DNA from: Bradyrhizobium diazoefficiens
Lineage (GTDB): Bacteria; Pseudomonadota; Alphaproteobacteria; Rhizobiales; Xanthobacteraceae
DNA length: 64,000 bases
Reading direction: 5' to 3'
Assembly (NCBI RefSeq): GCF_016612535.1
Contig: NZ_JAENXS010000002.1
Coordinates: forward strand, 1,860,001 to 1,924,000
Shown: in pieces, positions 37,364 to 46,510 of the stretch
Numbering within the stretch: position 1 is the first letter of the stretch
How the letters are laid out: each line of letters opens with the position of its first letter
The notes under the pieces: model-generated
The model's database searches: none
Told to the model about the DNA's origin: nothing
What the model saw: only the letters and a program-made list of their open reading frames with translations
Position numbers and translations under genes: made by a program

Positions 37364-37450
37364 GTAGGGTGGGTTAGCGAAGCGTAACCCACCGCTTCTC
37401 TCGCCGGCGAAGCAGACCTTGGTGGGTTACGCTTCGCTAACCCACCCTAC
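37364..37450. repeat. Inverted repeat, GTAGGGTGGGTTAGCGAAGCG family, copy 1
   Basis: Arms read GTAGGGTGGGTTAGCGAAGC from 37364 and end TTCGCTAACCCACCCTAC at 37450, a near-perfect stem around a 30-base loop. A related, more decayed copy is at 43271-43363. A well-known type of Bradyrhizobium dispersed repeat; sits between two convergent genes and may serve as a bidirectional hairpin. Confidence 0.8.
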
Positions 37451-37484
37451 AAGGCCTCGCATTGCCGCGACAGATTAGCGAAAC

Positions 37485-37516
37485 AAAAAACGCCGGAGCG
37501 GTTTCCCGCTCCGGCG
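37485..37516 (-). terminator. Rho-independent terminator of the aldehyde dehydrogenase gene
   Basis: Perfect stem CGCCGGAGCGG (37491-37501) / CCGCTCCGGCG (37506-37516) with a TTTC loop; on the minus strand a run of six T follows. 24 bases past the stop of the leftward aldehyde dehydrogenase gene. Confidence 0.9.
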
Positions 37517-37540
37517 CTTCGTTTGTTCAGGCGCTAAAGC

Positions 37541-38971
37541 TTACGCCGCGTTGAAGCCGGCGACGGCCTTCACTTCGAGGAAATCCTCGAGGCCGTACTT
37601 GCCCCACTCGCGGCCGTTGCCCGACTGTTTGTAGCCGCCGAACGGCGCGCTGCGGTCGTTGGGCACGCCCTGGAGGTTGACGTTGCCGGCGCGGATCTGG
37701 CGACCGACGCGCTTGGCGTCCTCGACTGAACCACCCGTGACGTAGCCGGCGAGGCCATAAGGTGTGTCGTTGGCGATGTGTACGGCTTCGGCTTCGTCCT
37801 TGGCGCCGATGATGGTCAGCACCGGCCCGAAGATTTCTTCGCGCGCAATCGTCATGTCGGGGGTGACATCGGCGAAGATGGTCGGGCGGACATAGAAGCC
37901 CTTGTTGACGCCTTCGGGCAGGCCCGGGCCGCCGGCGACGAGCGTTGCGCCCTCGTCGATGCCCTTCTTGATCAGACCCTGGATCTTGTCCCACTGGCCG
38001 CGGTTGACGACCGGACCGATGGTGGTGCCTTCGGCGCGGGGATCACCGGCCTTGGTCTTGTCGGCGACCGCCTTCGCGATCCCTGCGACTTCCTTCATCT
38101 TCGACAGCGGCACGATCATGCGCGAGGGCGCGTTGCAGGACTGACCGGAGTTGTTGAACATGTGCATCACGCCGCCGGTCACCGCCTTCTGCAGGTCGGC
38201 GCCTTCGAGGATGACGTTCGGCGACTTGCCGCCGAGCTCCTGGCTGACGCGCTTCACGGTCGGCGCGGCGCGCTTGGCCACGTCGATGCCGGCGCGAGTC
38301 GAACCGGTGAAGGAGATCATGTCGATATCGGGATGCTCGCTCATGGCGGCGCCGACCTCGGGGCCGAGACCGTTGACGAGGTTGAACACGCCCTTCGGCA
38401 CGCCGGCTTCATGGAGGATTTCCGCGAAGATCAGCGCCGAGGTCGGCGTGAACTCCGAGGGCTTCAGGATCATGGTGCAGCCGGCGGCAAGCGCGGGCGC
38501 GACCTTGCAGGCGATCTGGTTGAGCGGCCAGTTCCAGGGCGTGATCATGCCGACCACACCGACCGGCTCGCGCAACACCATGGCGGTGCCGACAGGCTCC
38601 TCGAAATGAAAGTTCTTGAGCACGTCGAGCGTGGTCATGAGGTGGCCGAGACCGGCGCCGGCCTGAAGCTTTTCGGCCATCGGCAGCGGCGCGCCCATTT
38701 CGTCGGAGACGGCGGCACCGATCTCCTTGAGGCGGCCCTTGTAGACCTCGATGACCTTCGTGAGCAGCGCGACGCGCTCGTCACGGCTGGTCTGGGAGAA
38801 CGTTGCAAAGGCCCGCTTGGCGGCGGCGACAGCCTTGTCCACGTCGGCCTTGGAGCCCAGCGCAACCTCGTACATCGCCTCTTCCGTCGCCGGATTGACG
38901 ACTGGGGTGGACTTCTTGACGGCGGGATCGACCCAGGCGCCGTCGATGTAGAATTGCATGCGATTGACCAT
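37541..38971 (-). CDS. NAD(P)-dependent aldehyde dehydrogenase
   Basis: 476 residues from MVNRMQFYIDGAWVDP, after AAGAGGTTAACG; the longer frame to 39124 crosses an intergenic stretch. ALDH catalytic residues: Asn147 (TPWNWP), Glu245 (QELGGKSPN), Cys279 (GQSCNAPSR), and the coenzyme motif FTGSTRAG. Oxidises an aldehyde to a carboxylate. Near uronate-oxidation-like genes, one candidate is alpha-ketoglutarate semialdehyde, but substrate cannot be set from sequence. It stands alone on its strand with its own terminator. Confidence 0.93.
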   Translation of the reverse strand: MVNRMQFYIDGAWVDPAVKKSTPVVNPATEEAMYEVALGSKADVDKAVAAAKRAFATFSQTSRDERVALLTKVIEVYKGRLKEIGAAVSDEMGAPLPMAEKLQAGAGLGHLMTTLDVLKNFHFEEPVGTAMVLREPVGVVGMITPWNWPLNQIACKVAPALAAGCTMILKPSEFTPTSALIFAEILHEAGVPKGVFNLVNGLGPEVGAAMSEHPDIDMISFTGSTRAGIDVAKRAAPTVKRVSQELGGKSPNVILEGADLQKAVTGGVMHMFNNSGQSCNAPSRMIVPLSKMKEVAGIAKAVADKTKAGDPRAEGTTIGPVVNRGQWDKIQGLIKKGIDEGATLVAGGPGLPEGVNKGFYVRPTIFADVTPDMTIAREEIFGPVLTIIGAKDEAEAVHIANDTPYGLAGYVTGGSVEDAKRVGRQIRAGNVNLQGVPNDRSAPFGGYKQSGNGREWGKYGLEDFLEVKAVAGFNAA

Positions 38972-39131
38972 CGTTAACCTCTTCTTGGGGCTTGGAGGGG
39001 GCGTTTCGGCAGGCATCCTTGCACGAAAGCGCCGGCAATTGAACCCGCCATATGCGGGTGCAGCGTTGCGGCAGACAGGAGGTATATGAGCCGATGGCGG
39101 CAGCGAGGCAAGGTCTGGCCTCACTCACGAT

Positions 39132-39271
39132 GTCGTCCCGGCCTAGTGCGCAATTGCGCACGGGGCCGGGACCCATAACCACAGGGCGCAGTTGGTTTGC
39201 TCAGCCGGTTACCACCTGCGGCCCACAACAACCGCCGCGGCGTATGGGCCCCGGCGTTCGCCGGGGCGACG
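39132..39271. repeat. Intergenic repeat, copy 2 of the family at 29264-29400
   Basis: Same motif order as the first copy: GTCGTCCCGGCCTAGTGCGC, palindrome TGCGCAATTGCGCA, GGGACCCATAA, ending CCCCGGCGTTCGCCGGGGCGA. With the rest of the 305-base gap (38972-39276), which shows no gene, it separates the aldehyde dehydrogenase from the E1-like enzyme. Confidence 0.75.
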
Positions 39272-39276
39272 AGAAT

Positions 39277-41640
39277 TTACACCGCCATCTTGCGATGGAG
39301 CACCGGCGCGCCGGTGGTGAGGCTTTCGGCCGCATCGATGATCGCATTCGCATCGATGCCGTAGTGCCGATAAAGGTCCGCGATGCTGCCGGTCTGGCCG
39401 AACTGCTCGACGCCGAGCGCCTCGACACGATGGCCGCGGACGCTGCCGAGCCAGCCGAGGGCTGCCGGATGGCCGTCGATCACGGTCACGATGCCGCAAT
39501 CGCGGGTGAGCTCCGCCAGCAGTTTTTCGATGTGGCTGAGGTGTTGCACACCACGACGATCGCGGCGCAATTTTCGCGCGGCGGTCCACCCCGCATGCAG
39601 GCGGTCGGCCGAGGTAATCGCGAGCAGGCCGATGTCGCGGCGGCTCTCGCCGATGAAACCGGTCGCCTCGATTGCCTCAGGCGCGACCGCGCCGGTATAG
39701 GCGATCACGAGTTCGGCATTGGGCCCCGGCTTGCGAAGCCAATAGGCGCCGTCGGTGATGCCCTGCTGCAGTTCGGGCGTCATGATCCGTTGCGCCTGCT
39801 CGATGCTGCGCGTCGAGAGACGCAGATAGACGGAACCACCCTCGCCGGGATCGCGCTGCATGTGGTCAAAACCCCAGCCCATAATGACTGCGAGTTCGTC
39901 GACGAAGGCCGGCTCGAACGAGGCGAGCCCGTCCTGCGCCATGCCGATCAGCGGCGTCGCGAACGACTGGTGCGCGCCGCCTTCGGGCGCGAGCGTGATG
40001 CCTGACGGCGTCGCCGCCACCATGAAGCGCGCATCCTGGTAGCACGCATAGTTGAGTGCATCGAGGCCACGCTCGATGAAGGGATCGTAGAGCGTGCCGA
40101 CCGGCAACAGCCGTTCGCCATTGATGTGGTGCGACAGGCCGAGTGCGGAGAGCATGATGAAGAGGTTCATCTCGGCGATGCCGAGCTCGAGGTGCTGGCC
40201 CTTGGGCGAGGCATCCCAGTTGAACGTGGATGGAATTTTCTCACTGCGGAATAAGTCCGCCTTCTCGGCACTGGCGAACAGGCCGCGCCGGTTCACCCAG
40301 GGTCCGAGATTGGTCGAGACGGTGACGTCGGGCGAGGTCGTCACAATGCGTTTCGCCAACTCATTGTCGCCGCGCGCGATCTCGTTCAGCACGAGGCCAA
40401 AGCCTTGTTGCGTGGACATCTGCGGCGACGGCTTGAATGCGAGCTGCGCAGGCACCTCGACGACGGGTGCGCTCAACCGGCGGCCATCCTTGTTGAACGG
40501 CACACGCGCGAGGAAGGCATCGAGCTCCGCGGCATCCTGCGCGAGGCCCTCGTACTTGTCCCATTCGTGGCCGGGGCGGATGTTCTGGCTCTCGCGATAT
40601 GTCTCCATCTGCGCAACCGTCATCAGGCCGGCATGGTTGTCCTTGTGGCCCTGGAACGGCAGGCCGACGCCCTTGATGGTGTAGGCGATGAGGCAGACCG
40701 GGCGGTCGTGATCGATGGATTCGAACGCGTCCAGCATGCTCGCCATGTCGTGGCCGCCGAGATTCGACATCAGCGCCAGCAGTTCCTCGTCGCTGCGCTT
40801 GTCGATCAGCCTGGTGATCGGGCCCTGGTCGCCGATCTCGTCGTGCAGATGCTTGCGGAAGGCGGCGCCGCCCTGGAAGCACAGCGCGGCGTAGAGCGCA
40901 TTCGGGCAATTGTCGATCCAGCGCTTCAAGGCTTCGCCGCCCGTTTCCGCAAACGCCTCACGCATCAGGCGGCCGTATTTCACGATCACCACGTCCCAGC
41001 CGAAATTACGGAACATGGTCTCGAACTTCTCCCAGAGGCCTTCGCGCACGACGGCATCGAGCGACTGGCGGTTATAGTCGACCACCCACCAGGTGTTGCG
41101 CAGGCCGTGCTTCCAGCCTTCGGCCAGCGCCTCGAAAATGTTGCCCTCGTCCATCTCGGCATCGCCGACCAGTGCGATCATCCGCCCCTCGCGGCGATCC
41201 TTCATCCAGCCATGCGCCTTGACGTAGTCCTGCACCAGCGAGGCGAACAGCGTCTGCGCGACGCCGAGGCCGACCGAGCCGGTCGAGAAATCGACGTCGT
41301 CGACGTCCTTGGTCCGCGAGGGATAAGACTGGGCGCCCTTGAAGCCGCGAAAGTTTTCGAGCTTCTCGCGGCTCTGCCGGCCGAACAGATACTGGATGGC
41401 GTGGAACACCGGACTCGCATGCGGTTTTACGGCGACGCGGTCCTCAGGTTTCAGCACCGAGAAATAGAGCGCCGACATGGTGGTGGCGAGCGAGGCGGAG
41501 GAAGCTTGATGGCCGCCGACCTTGAGGCCGTCCGCGTTGGCGCGGACATGGTTGGCATGGTGGATGGTCCACGATGACAGCCACAGCGCCTTGCGGGCCA
41601 GTGCGGTCAGGATTTCGAGGCGCGCGGAATCGACGGGCAT
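39277..41640 (-). CDS. 2-oxoacid dehydrogenase E1 component, AceE/MdeB-like (transketolase fold)
   Basis: 787 residues, about 100 fewer than E. coli AceE. ThDP motif runs from GDAEMDE (159-165) to the Asn of WWVVDYN (190), with the homodimeric-E1 feature YTIKGVGLPFQGHKDNHAG and a transketolase C-domain. Expected to decarboxylate pyruvate or 2-oxobutyrate and acylate an E2 lipoyl domain; no E2 or E3 is in the window. The divergent neighbour is Lrp/AsnC-like, an arrangement like Pseudomonas mdeB-mdeR, where MdeB acts on 2-oxobutyrate in methionine breakdown. CGGAG precedes the ATG. Confidence 0.85.
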   Translation of the reverse strand: MPVDSARLEILTALARKALWLSSWTIHHANHVRANADGLKVGGHQASSASLATTMSALYFSVLKPEDRVAVKPHASPVFHAIQYLFGRQSREKLENFRGFKGAQSYPSRTKDVDDVDFSTGSVGLGVAQTLFASLVQDYVKAHGWMKDRREGRMIALVGDAEMDEGNIFEALAEGWKHGLRNTWWVVDYNRQSLDAVVREGLWEKFETMFRNFGWDVVIVKYGRLMREAFAETGGEALKRWIDNCPNALYAALCFQGGAAFRKHLHDEIGDQGPITRLIDKRSDEELLALMSNLGGHDMASMLDAFESIDHDRPVCLIAYTIKGVGLPFQGHKDNHAGLMTVAQMETYRESQNIRPGHEWDKYEGLAQDAAELDAFLARVPFNKDGRRLSAPVVEVPAQLAFKPSPQMSTQQGFGLVLNEIARGDNELAKRIVTTSPDVTVSTNLGPWVNRRGLFASAEKADLFRSEKIPSTFNWDASPKGQHLELGIAEMNLFIMLSALGLSHHINGERLLPVGTLYDPFIERGLDALNYACYQDARFMVAATPSGITLAPEGGAHQSFATPLIGMAQDGLASFEPAFVDELAVIMGWGFDHMQRDPGEGGSVYLRLSTRSIEQAQRIMTPELQQGITDGAYWLRKPGPNAELVIAYTGAVAPEAIEATGFIGESRRDIGLLAITSADRLHAGWTAARKLRRDRRGVQHLSHIEKLLAELTRDCGIVTVIDGHPAALGWLGSVRGHRVEALGVEQFGQTGSIADLYRHYGIDANAIIDAAESLTTGAPVLHRKMAV

Positions 41641-41723
41641 GGCGATGCTCCGGGAAATAAGGCCCCGATCTTACCCCTACGGGCCCCACCAAACTTCTCA
41701 ATTTTTCGCACCATACCTGCCGA

Positions 41724-41742
41724 ATTGGGATAATTTCCCAAT
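41724..41742. promoter_or_regulatory. Candidate Lrp/AsnC operator
   Basis: ATTGGGATAATTTCCCAAT: perfect 7-bp arms with an AT-rich 5-base centre, in the 132-bp gap between the divergent E1-like and Lrp/AsnC genes. This symmetry and AT centre match Lrp-family sites. Confidence 0.7.
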
Positions 41743-41772
41743 CTATCGCCACGAAATACAGGTTTCATCCCA

Positions 41773-42234
41773 ATGCCTGAGCTCGACGCCATCGACCGCA
41801 AGATCCTCAGCTCTCTCCAGAACGACAGCCGGCTGACCATGCAGGAACTCGCCGACAAGGTCGGGCTCTCGGTCTCGCCCTGCCATCGCCGGGTCAAACT
41901 GCTGGAGGAGCGCGGCGTGATCTCGCGCTATATCGCGACCGTGGACCAGAAGGCGCTGGGGCTGCATGTCAGCGTCTTCATCTCGATCAAGCTGGCGCGG
42001 CAGAAGGAGGAGGACCTCAACCGTTTTGCGCGGGCGATCTCGAAATGGGACGAGGTGCTGGAATGCTATCTGATGACCGGCAACCGCGACTATCTCTTGC
42101 GCGTGGTGGCGGCCGACCTCGCCTCCTACGAGACCTTCCTGAAGACCAAGCTGACCCGGCTCGACGGCATCGCCTCGATCGAGTCGAGCTTTGCGCTCAG
42201 CCAGGTGAAATATTCGATCGCATTGCCGGTCTGA
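41773..42234 (+). CDS. Lrp/AsnC family transcriptional regulator
   Basis: 153 residues. N-terminal HTH (LDAIDRKILSSLQNDSRLTMQELADKVGLSVSPCHRRVKLLEERGVI) and a C-terminal RAM effector domain (VFISIKLARQKEEDLNRFARAI, YLMTGNRDYLLRVVAADLASYETFL). It probably activates or represses the divergent E1-like gene in response to an amino acid, in the manner of MdeR. The palindrome 31 bases upstream of its start is its likely site. Confidence 0.93.
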   Translation: MPELDAIDRKILSSLQNDSRLTMQELADKVGLSVSPCHRRVKLLEERGVISRYIATVDQKALGLHVSVFISIKLARQKEEDLNRFARAISKWDEVLECYLMTGNRDYLLRVVAADLASYETFLKTKLTRLDGIASIESSFALSQVKYSIALPV

Positions 42235-42332
42235 CGGCGCCGCCAGACCGCCCGACCTCGACTGTCACATGGGCGCAATAAACCCCGTCAATGGTCGTGG
42301 GCGACAGGCATCCGAGCCCGCGAGAGAGACCC

Positions 42333-43253
42333 ATGACCGCATCCGACCGTACCGCCCAAACCGCCAAGCGCGAGCGCATCATCCAGGAGATGGCCGACGA
42401 TCTCGACGAGGAGCTGGAGATGGAGCTCGACGACGGCCGTCTCGACGAGCTGCTGGACGACACCGACGTTCTCAACCCGACCGTGGACCGCAAGATCTAT
42501 TTCCGGGAGTTGCTGCGGCTCCAGGGCGAGCTGGTGAAGCTCCAGGACTGGGTGCAGAGCGAGAAGAAGAAGGTCGTGGTGCTGTTCGAGGGCCGCGACT
42601 CCGCCGGCAAGGGCGGCGTCATCAAGCGCATCACCCAGCGGCTCAATCCTCGCATCTGCCGCGTCGCGGCGCTCCCAGCCCCGAGCGAGCGCGAGCGCAC
42701 GCAATGGTACTTCCAGCGCTACGTGTCCCACCTGCCGGCCGGTGGCGAAATGGTGCTGTTCGACCGCAGCTGGTACAACCGCGCCGGGGTCGAGCGCGTG
42801 ATGGGCTTCTGCACCGACGAGCAGTACCAGGAGTTCTTCCAGACGGTGCCGGAGTTCGAGCGGATGCTGATCCGCTCCGGCATCATTCTGGTCAAGTACT
42901 GGTTTTCGATCACCGACGACACGCAGCAGTTCCGCTTCACCATGCGCATCCGGGACCCGCTGAAGCAGTGGAAGCTGAGCCCGATGGACGTCGAGGCCCG
43001 GAGCCGCTGGGAGCAATACACCAAGGCCAAGGAGACGATGCTGGAGCATACGCATCTCCCGGATTCGCCATGGTGGATCGTCGACGCCGTCGACAAGAAG
43101 CGCGCGCGGCTCAACTGTATTTCGCATCTGCTGAGCCAGATCCCCTATCAAGAGGTCGGCCATACACAGGTGGTGCTGCCGCCGCGCGTCCGCAATCCCG
43201 ATTATCACCGCGGCCCAATCCCGCCGGAGATGTACGTGCCATCGAAGTATTGA
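42333..43253 (+). CDS. ppk2: Polyphosphate kinase 2
   Basis: 306 residues from MTASDRTAQTAKRER. PPK2 hallmarks: Walker A GRDSAGKGG (87-95), Walker B LFDRSWYNRAG with Asp144, and the lid RVAALPAPSERERTQWYFQRY. An acidic N-terminal extension (DDLDEELEMELDDGRLDELLDD) precedes the domain. Transfers phosphate between polyphosphate and nucleoside diphosphates; class I by single-domain layout. Stands alone, with a decayed repeat after its stop. Confidence 0.93.
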   Translation: MTASDRTAQTAKRERIIQEMADDLDEELEMELDDGRLDELLDDTDVLNPTVDRKIYFRELLRLQGELVKLQDWVQSEKKKVVVLFEGRDSAGKGGVIKRITQRLNPRICRVAALPAPSERERTQWYFQRYVSHLPAGGEMVLFDRSWYNRAGVERVMGFCTDEQYQEFFQTVPEFERMLIRSGIILVKYWFSITDDTQQFRFTMRIRDPLKQWKLSPMDVEARSRWEQYTKAKETMLEHTHLPDSPWWIVDAVDKKRARLNCISHLLSQIPYQEVGHTQVVLPPRVRNPDYHRGPIPPEMYVPSKY

Positions 43254-43270
43254 TCGCGGCGCCTGCTCTC

Positions 43271-43363
43271 GTAAGGTGGATTAATTAGCGAAGCGTAACC
43301 CACCAGCCTTCGCTTCCGCTGCAACAGACGGTGGTGGGTACGCCTTCGGCTAACCCACCCTAC
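43271..43363. repeat. Inverted repeat, GTAGGGTGGGTTAGCGAAGCG family, decayed copy 2
   Basis: Left arm GTAAGGTGGATTAATTAGCG from 43271, right arm ends GGCTAACCCACCCTAC at 43363, with AGCGTAACCCACCAG inside. Same family as 37364-37450 but with several changes. Between the PPK2 and alcohol dehydrogenase stops. Confidence 0.75.
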
Positions 43364-43373
43364 GATGCCAAAA

Positions 43374-44453
43374 CTATCGCCACGGCTGCACGATGATCTT
43401 GGTGTGCGCCTCGGGATTGGCGAGATCGGCGAAGGCCTTTGCGACGCCGTCGATGCCCACTTCCGCCGTCACCATCGCCGCAGCATCCACCTGCCCTTCC
43501 GCGATCAGGCGCAGCGATGCCGCGAACTCTTCGGGCGTGTAGCCGAGCACGTACTGGACGTTGAGCTCCTTCATGATGCCGAGCATGGGCTCGCTCCTGT
43601 CGCTCTCCATGCAGACGCCGACCACGACGATCCTGGCATCGCGCGGCGCCCCCTCGAACACCTGCTGCAGCAGGCCGGGCACGCCGACGCATTCGAAGAT
43701 GATCGCAGGCTTCAGCGCCGGCAGCATGGCCTGGAACGGCAGCCGCGCCGCCTTCTCCGCGTCGGACATCTGTGCGTGCTCGGCCCAGGTCGCATAAGGC
43801 TGCGACACTCTGGGGTCGACGACGATGTCGGCACCGAGCTGAGTTGCGAGCGCGCGGCGCGCCGGCGAATAGTCGGCGGCGACGATCGGATGTAGACCCT
43901 TGATCTTCAGCGCGGCGATGACCGCTAGTCCGACCGGACCGCAGCCGATCACCAGCGGCACTTCGCCGCCGCGGATGTTGGCTTTCGCCACGGCGTGAAC
44001 GCCGACAGCGAGCGGCTCGGTCAGCGCGGCATGCTCAGGCGCAAGGCCGTTGGGCACTTCCAGCAGCAGCGGCTCGCTGAGCAGCATCTGCTCGGCATAA
44101 CCGCCGACGAACTCGTTGGAATAGCCGATGCCCTTGATACCCTCCGCCGTCAGCAGCGCGGGCAGCGAGCAGACATGCGTGCCCGGCTTGAGCTTGCCCG
44201 TGGTGCCCGGGCCGTAATCGACGATCTCGCAGCAGAACTCGTGGCCGAACACGACATCGCGCGACAGATCCATCGGCGTGCGCCCGGTCTTCCTGGCCAT
44301 CTCCACCATCCGGGGCGCATGCTGGCGCGCGTGGAGGTCGGAGCCGCAGATGCCGCAGGCGAGCGTCTTGACCAGGACCTGGCCGGGGCCCGGCTTCGGC
44401 TGGGCCATCCGATCGACAACAATCTCACCGTTCCTGAAAATCGCAGCGCGCAT
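43374..44453 (-). CDS. Zinc-dependent alcohol dehydrogenase family protein (MDR)
   Basis: 359 residues. Catalytic zinc ligands: Cys in ACGICGSDLH and the GHEFCCE His-Glu pair; nucleotide-binding PLVIGCGPVGLAVIAALK. The four-cysteine structural-zinc lobe usual in this family is absent (THVCSLPALLTAEGIKGIG instead), as in some atypical MDR members. An unusual 20-residue insert (QHAPRMVEMARKTGRTPMDL) precedes GHE. Substrate unknown. A DMT exporter gene is 60 bases upstream on the same strand. Confidence 0.88.
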   Translation of the reverse strand: MRAAIFRNGEIVVDRMAQPKPGPGQVLVKTLACGICGSDLHARQHAPRMVEMARKTGRTPMDLSRDVVFGHEFCCEIVDYGPGTTGKLKPGTHVCSLPALLTAEGIKGIGYSNEFVGGYAEQMLLSEPLLLEVPNGLAPEHAALTEPLAVGVHAVAKANIRGGEVPLVIGCGPVGLAVIAALKIKGLHPIVAADYSPARRALATQLGADIVVDPRVSQPYATWAEHAQMSDAEKAARLPFQAMLPALKPAIIFECVGVPGLLQQVFEGAPRDARIVVVGVCMESDRSEPMLGIMKELNVQYVLGYTPEEFAASLRLIAEGQVDAAAMVTAEVGIDGVAKAFADLANPEAHTKIIVQPWR

Positions 44454-44513
44454 CCGGCTCCTCCCATGGTGTTGGAGCCGTTGATACCACGAAGTGGGAC
44501 GCGTGATCTTGCG

Positions 44514-45455
44514 TCAGGGGTTCGGAGAACGCTCTTCCAGCACCAGCAGCTGAGCGCGACGGATGCGCTCGCGATGGGCGATGTAGAGACCGCTGGCGAC
44601 GATGAACGCCGCACCCGTGACGGTCCAGACGTCCGGCAGTTCGCCGAAGATGAAGAAGCCCAAAATGCTGACCCACAGCAATTGCGTGTAGGAGAACGGC
44701 GCCAGCACCGAGGCGTCGCCGTAGCGATAGGCGAGTACGATGATCCACTGGCCGACGGTGGAGGCAACACCGATCACGATACCGAATCCGATCGCGGTCC
44801 AACTCGGCGTCACCCAGGCAAACGGCACCATCACGGTCATGATCACAACGCCCGTGATCGCGGAATAGGCCATCGTGGTGAGGACGGCCTCACGCCCGCT
44901 CATCATGCGCGTCATGATCAGCGCGGCGGCCCAGCAGAACGCCGAGACGATCGGGAAGAACGCCGCGACGTGGAACGCGGCCGAGCCCGGACGAATGATG
45001 ATCATCACGCCCATCAGGCCGATCGCGGTCGCGATCCAGCGACGCATACCGACCTTCTCGCTCAGGAAGATGATCGACAGCGCGGTGACGAACAGCGGCG
45101 AGACGAAGCCGGTGGCGGACGCTTCTGCGATGGGGAGGTAGCTTACGCCGGTGATGAAGAACAGCGAGGAGCCGAGCAGCGCCGTCCCGCGCATGATTTG
45201 CAGGCCCAATCGCTCGGTCCGCATTGCATGAAGAGGCGAGCCCGGCAGCATCACCGGCAGGAACAGCACCGCAAACGTGACGAAGCGGATCCAGGTGATC
45301 TCGATCGACGGCAGGCTCGACGACAGATATTTCGAGGTGACGTCGGAGCAGCCGAGAAACACCGTCGACAGCAGCACCAGCGCGATGCCCTTGAAGGGAT
45401 GATCGACGCGCGCAGGCGCGCGGCGCGTCTCCTGCTTCTTCTCCGGCATGGGCAT
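44514..45455 (-). CDS. DMT-family (EamA) transporter
   Basis: About 313 residues from MPMPEKKQETRRAP (an upstream GTG at 45500 with AGG spacing is an alternative). Ten predicted TM segments as two EamA repeats: first GIALVLLSTVFLGCSDVTSKYLSS..., second beginning near AAFHVAAFFPIVSAFCWAAALI. Inner-membrane drug/metabolite exporter or uptake protein; substrate unknown. Precedes the alcohol dehydrogenase gene. Confidence 0.88.
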   Translation of the reverse strand: MPMPEKKQETRRAPARVDHPFKGIALVLLSTVFLGCSDVTSKYLSSSLPSIEITWIRFVTFAVLFLPVMLPGSPLHAMRTERLGLQIMRGTALLGSSLFFITGVSYLPIAEASATGFVSPLFVTALSIIFLSEKVGMRRWIATAIGLMGVMIIIRPGSAAFHVAAFFPIVSAFCWAAALIMTRMMSGREAVLTTMAYSAITGVVIMTVMVPFAWVTPSWTAIGFGIVIGVASTVGQWIIVLAYRYGDASVLAPFSYTQLLWVSILGFFIFGELPDVWTVTGAAFIVASGLYIAHRERIRRAQLLVLEERSPNP

Positions 45456-45651
45456 GGGAATACTGTCGAGCCTTGCGGCTACGGCGGGCGGCGGTGTCAC
45501 GGCTGGAACCTGGGAAATACGATTCGGGAACGGCTGTAAAAAACGACAAATGCGCCGCTTTCACAACTTCCGAAAACAGGAGGCCGATATGCACTGAGGT
45601 CGACGCGCGTCAACGCTTCATTAAGAATGCAATAAAGCGCGTTTTGCTGCA

Positions 45652-46491
45652 CTACAGCATGGGCAGGCCACGCGGCTTCGGACCGCGCGGAAACGCTGCA
45701 TCCAGCGCCGAAATCTCCTCTTTCGTCAGGACGAGATTGCCGGCCGCCGCATTTTTGCCGGCATGTTCGGCGGACGACGCCTTCGGGATCGCGAACACCG
45801 TAGTCGCACGGGTGAGGAAGCTCAGCGCGACCTGACGCGGCGTCGCGCGACGCGCCTCCGCGATGCGGCCCAGCACCGCGCCGCCTTGGCTACGCGCATC
45901 CGGAAAATCATCGTGGCCAAACGGCGAATAGGCGACGACTGCAACGCCGTGCTTCTCGCACCACGGGATCACCGCATGCTCGATCGCACGTTCCTTGAGA
46001 TGATAGAGCACCTGATTGCAGGCGATCTTGCCTTCGCCCGAAACATCGAGAATGTCGTCGAGATCGTCGGTGTCGAAATTGGAGACGCCCCAGGATTTGA
46101 TCTTGCCGGCCTTTACCAATTCTTCGAACGCGGTCACGGTGTCTTCCAGTGCATACGACCCACGCCAGTGCAACAGATAGCAATCGAGACGATCCGTCTT
46201 CAGCCGCTTCAGCGAGCGCTCACAAGCCGTGATGGTGCCGCGACGCGAGGCATTGCTCGGCAGTACCTTTGAAACGAGGAACACCTCGTCGCGCCGATCC
46301 GCGATCGCATCGGCAATGACGAGCTCCGCATCGCCATACATCTCGGCGGTGTCGATGTGGGTCATGCCGAGATCGAGCCCGCGCTGAAGCGCCGCGATCG
46401 CGCGCTTGCGATCGCCATGGTCGAGATACCAGGTGCCCTGCCCGATGACGGAGACGTCTGCGCCGGTCTTTCCGAAAGGATTTGTGTTCAT
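45652..46491 (-). CDS. Aldo/keto reductase
   Basis: 279 residues from MNTNPFGKTGADVSVIG, with GAAGGATCAGAC before the ATG. TIM-barrel AKR with catalytic tetrad visible: Asp/Tyr in THIDTAEMYGDAE, Lys in FLVSKVLPSN, His in YLLHWRG. NADPH site near the C-terminus (VFAIPKASSAEHAGKNAAA). Reduces or oxidises carbonyl/hydroxyl groups of sugars or aldehydes. Follows an SMP-30 lactonase gene by 19 bases in one operon, so a sugar-lactone pathway is likely. Confidence 0.92.
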   Translation of the reverse strand: MNTNPFGKTGADVSVIGQGTWYLDHGDRKRAIAALQRGLDLGMTHIDTAEMYGDAELVIADAIADRRDEVFLVSKVLPSNASRRGTITACERSLKRLKTDRLDCYLLHWRGSYALEDTVTAFEELVKAGKIKSWGVSNFDTDDLDDILDVSGEGKIACNQVLYHLKERAIEHAVIPWCEKHGVAVVAYSPFGHDDFPDARSQGGAVLGRIAEARRATPRQVALSFLTRATTVFAIPKASSAEHAGKNAAAGNLVLTKEEISALDAAFPRGPKPRGLPML

Positions 46492-46510
46492 GTCTGATCC
46501 TTCAGATACT

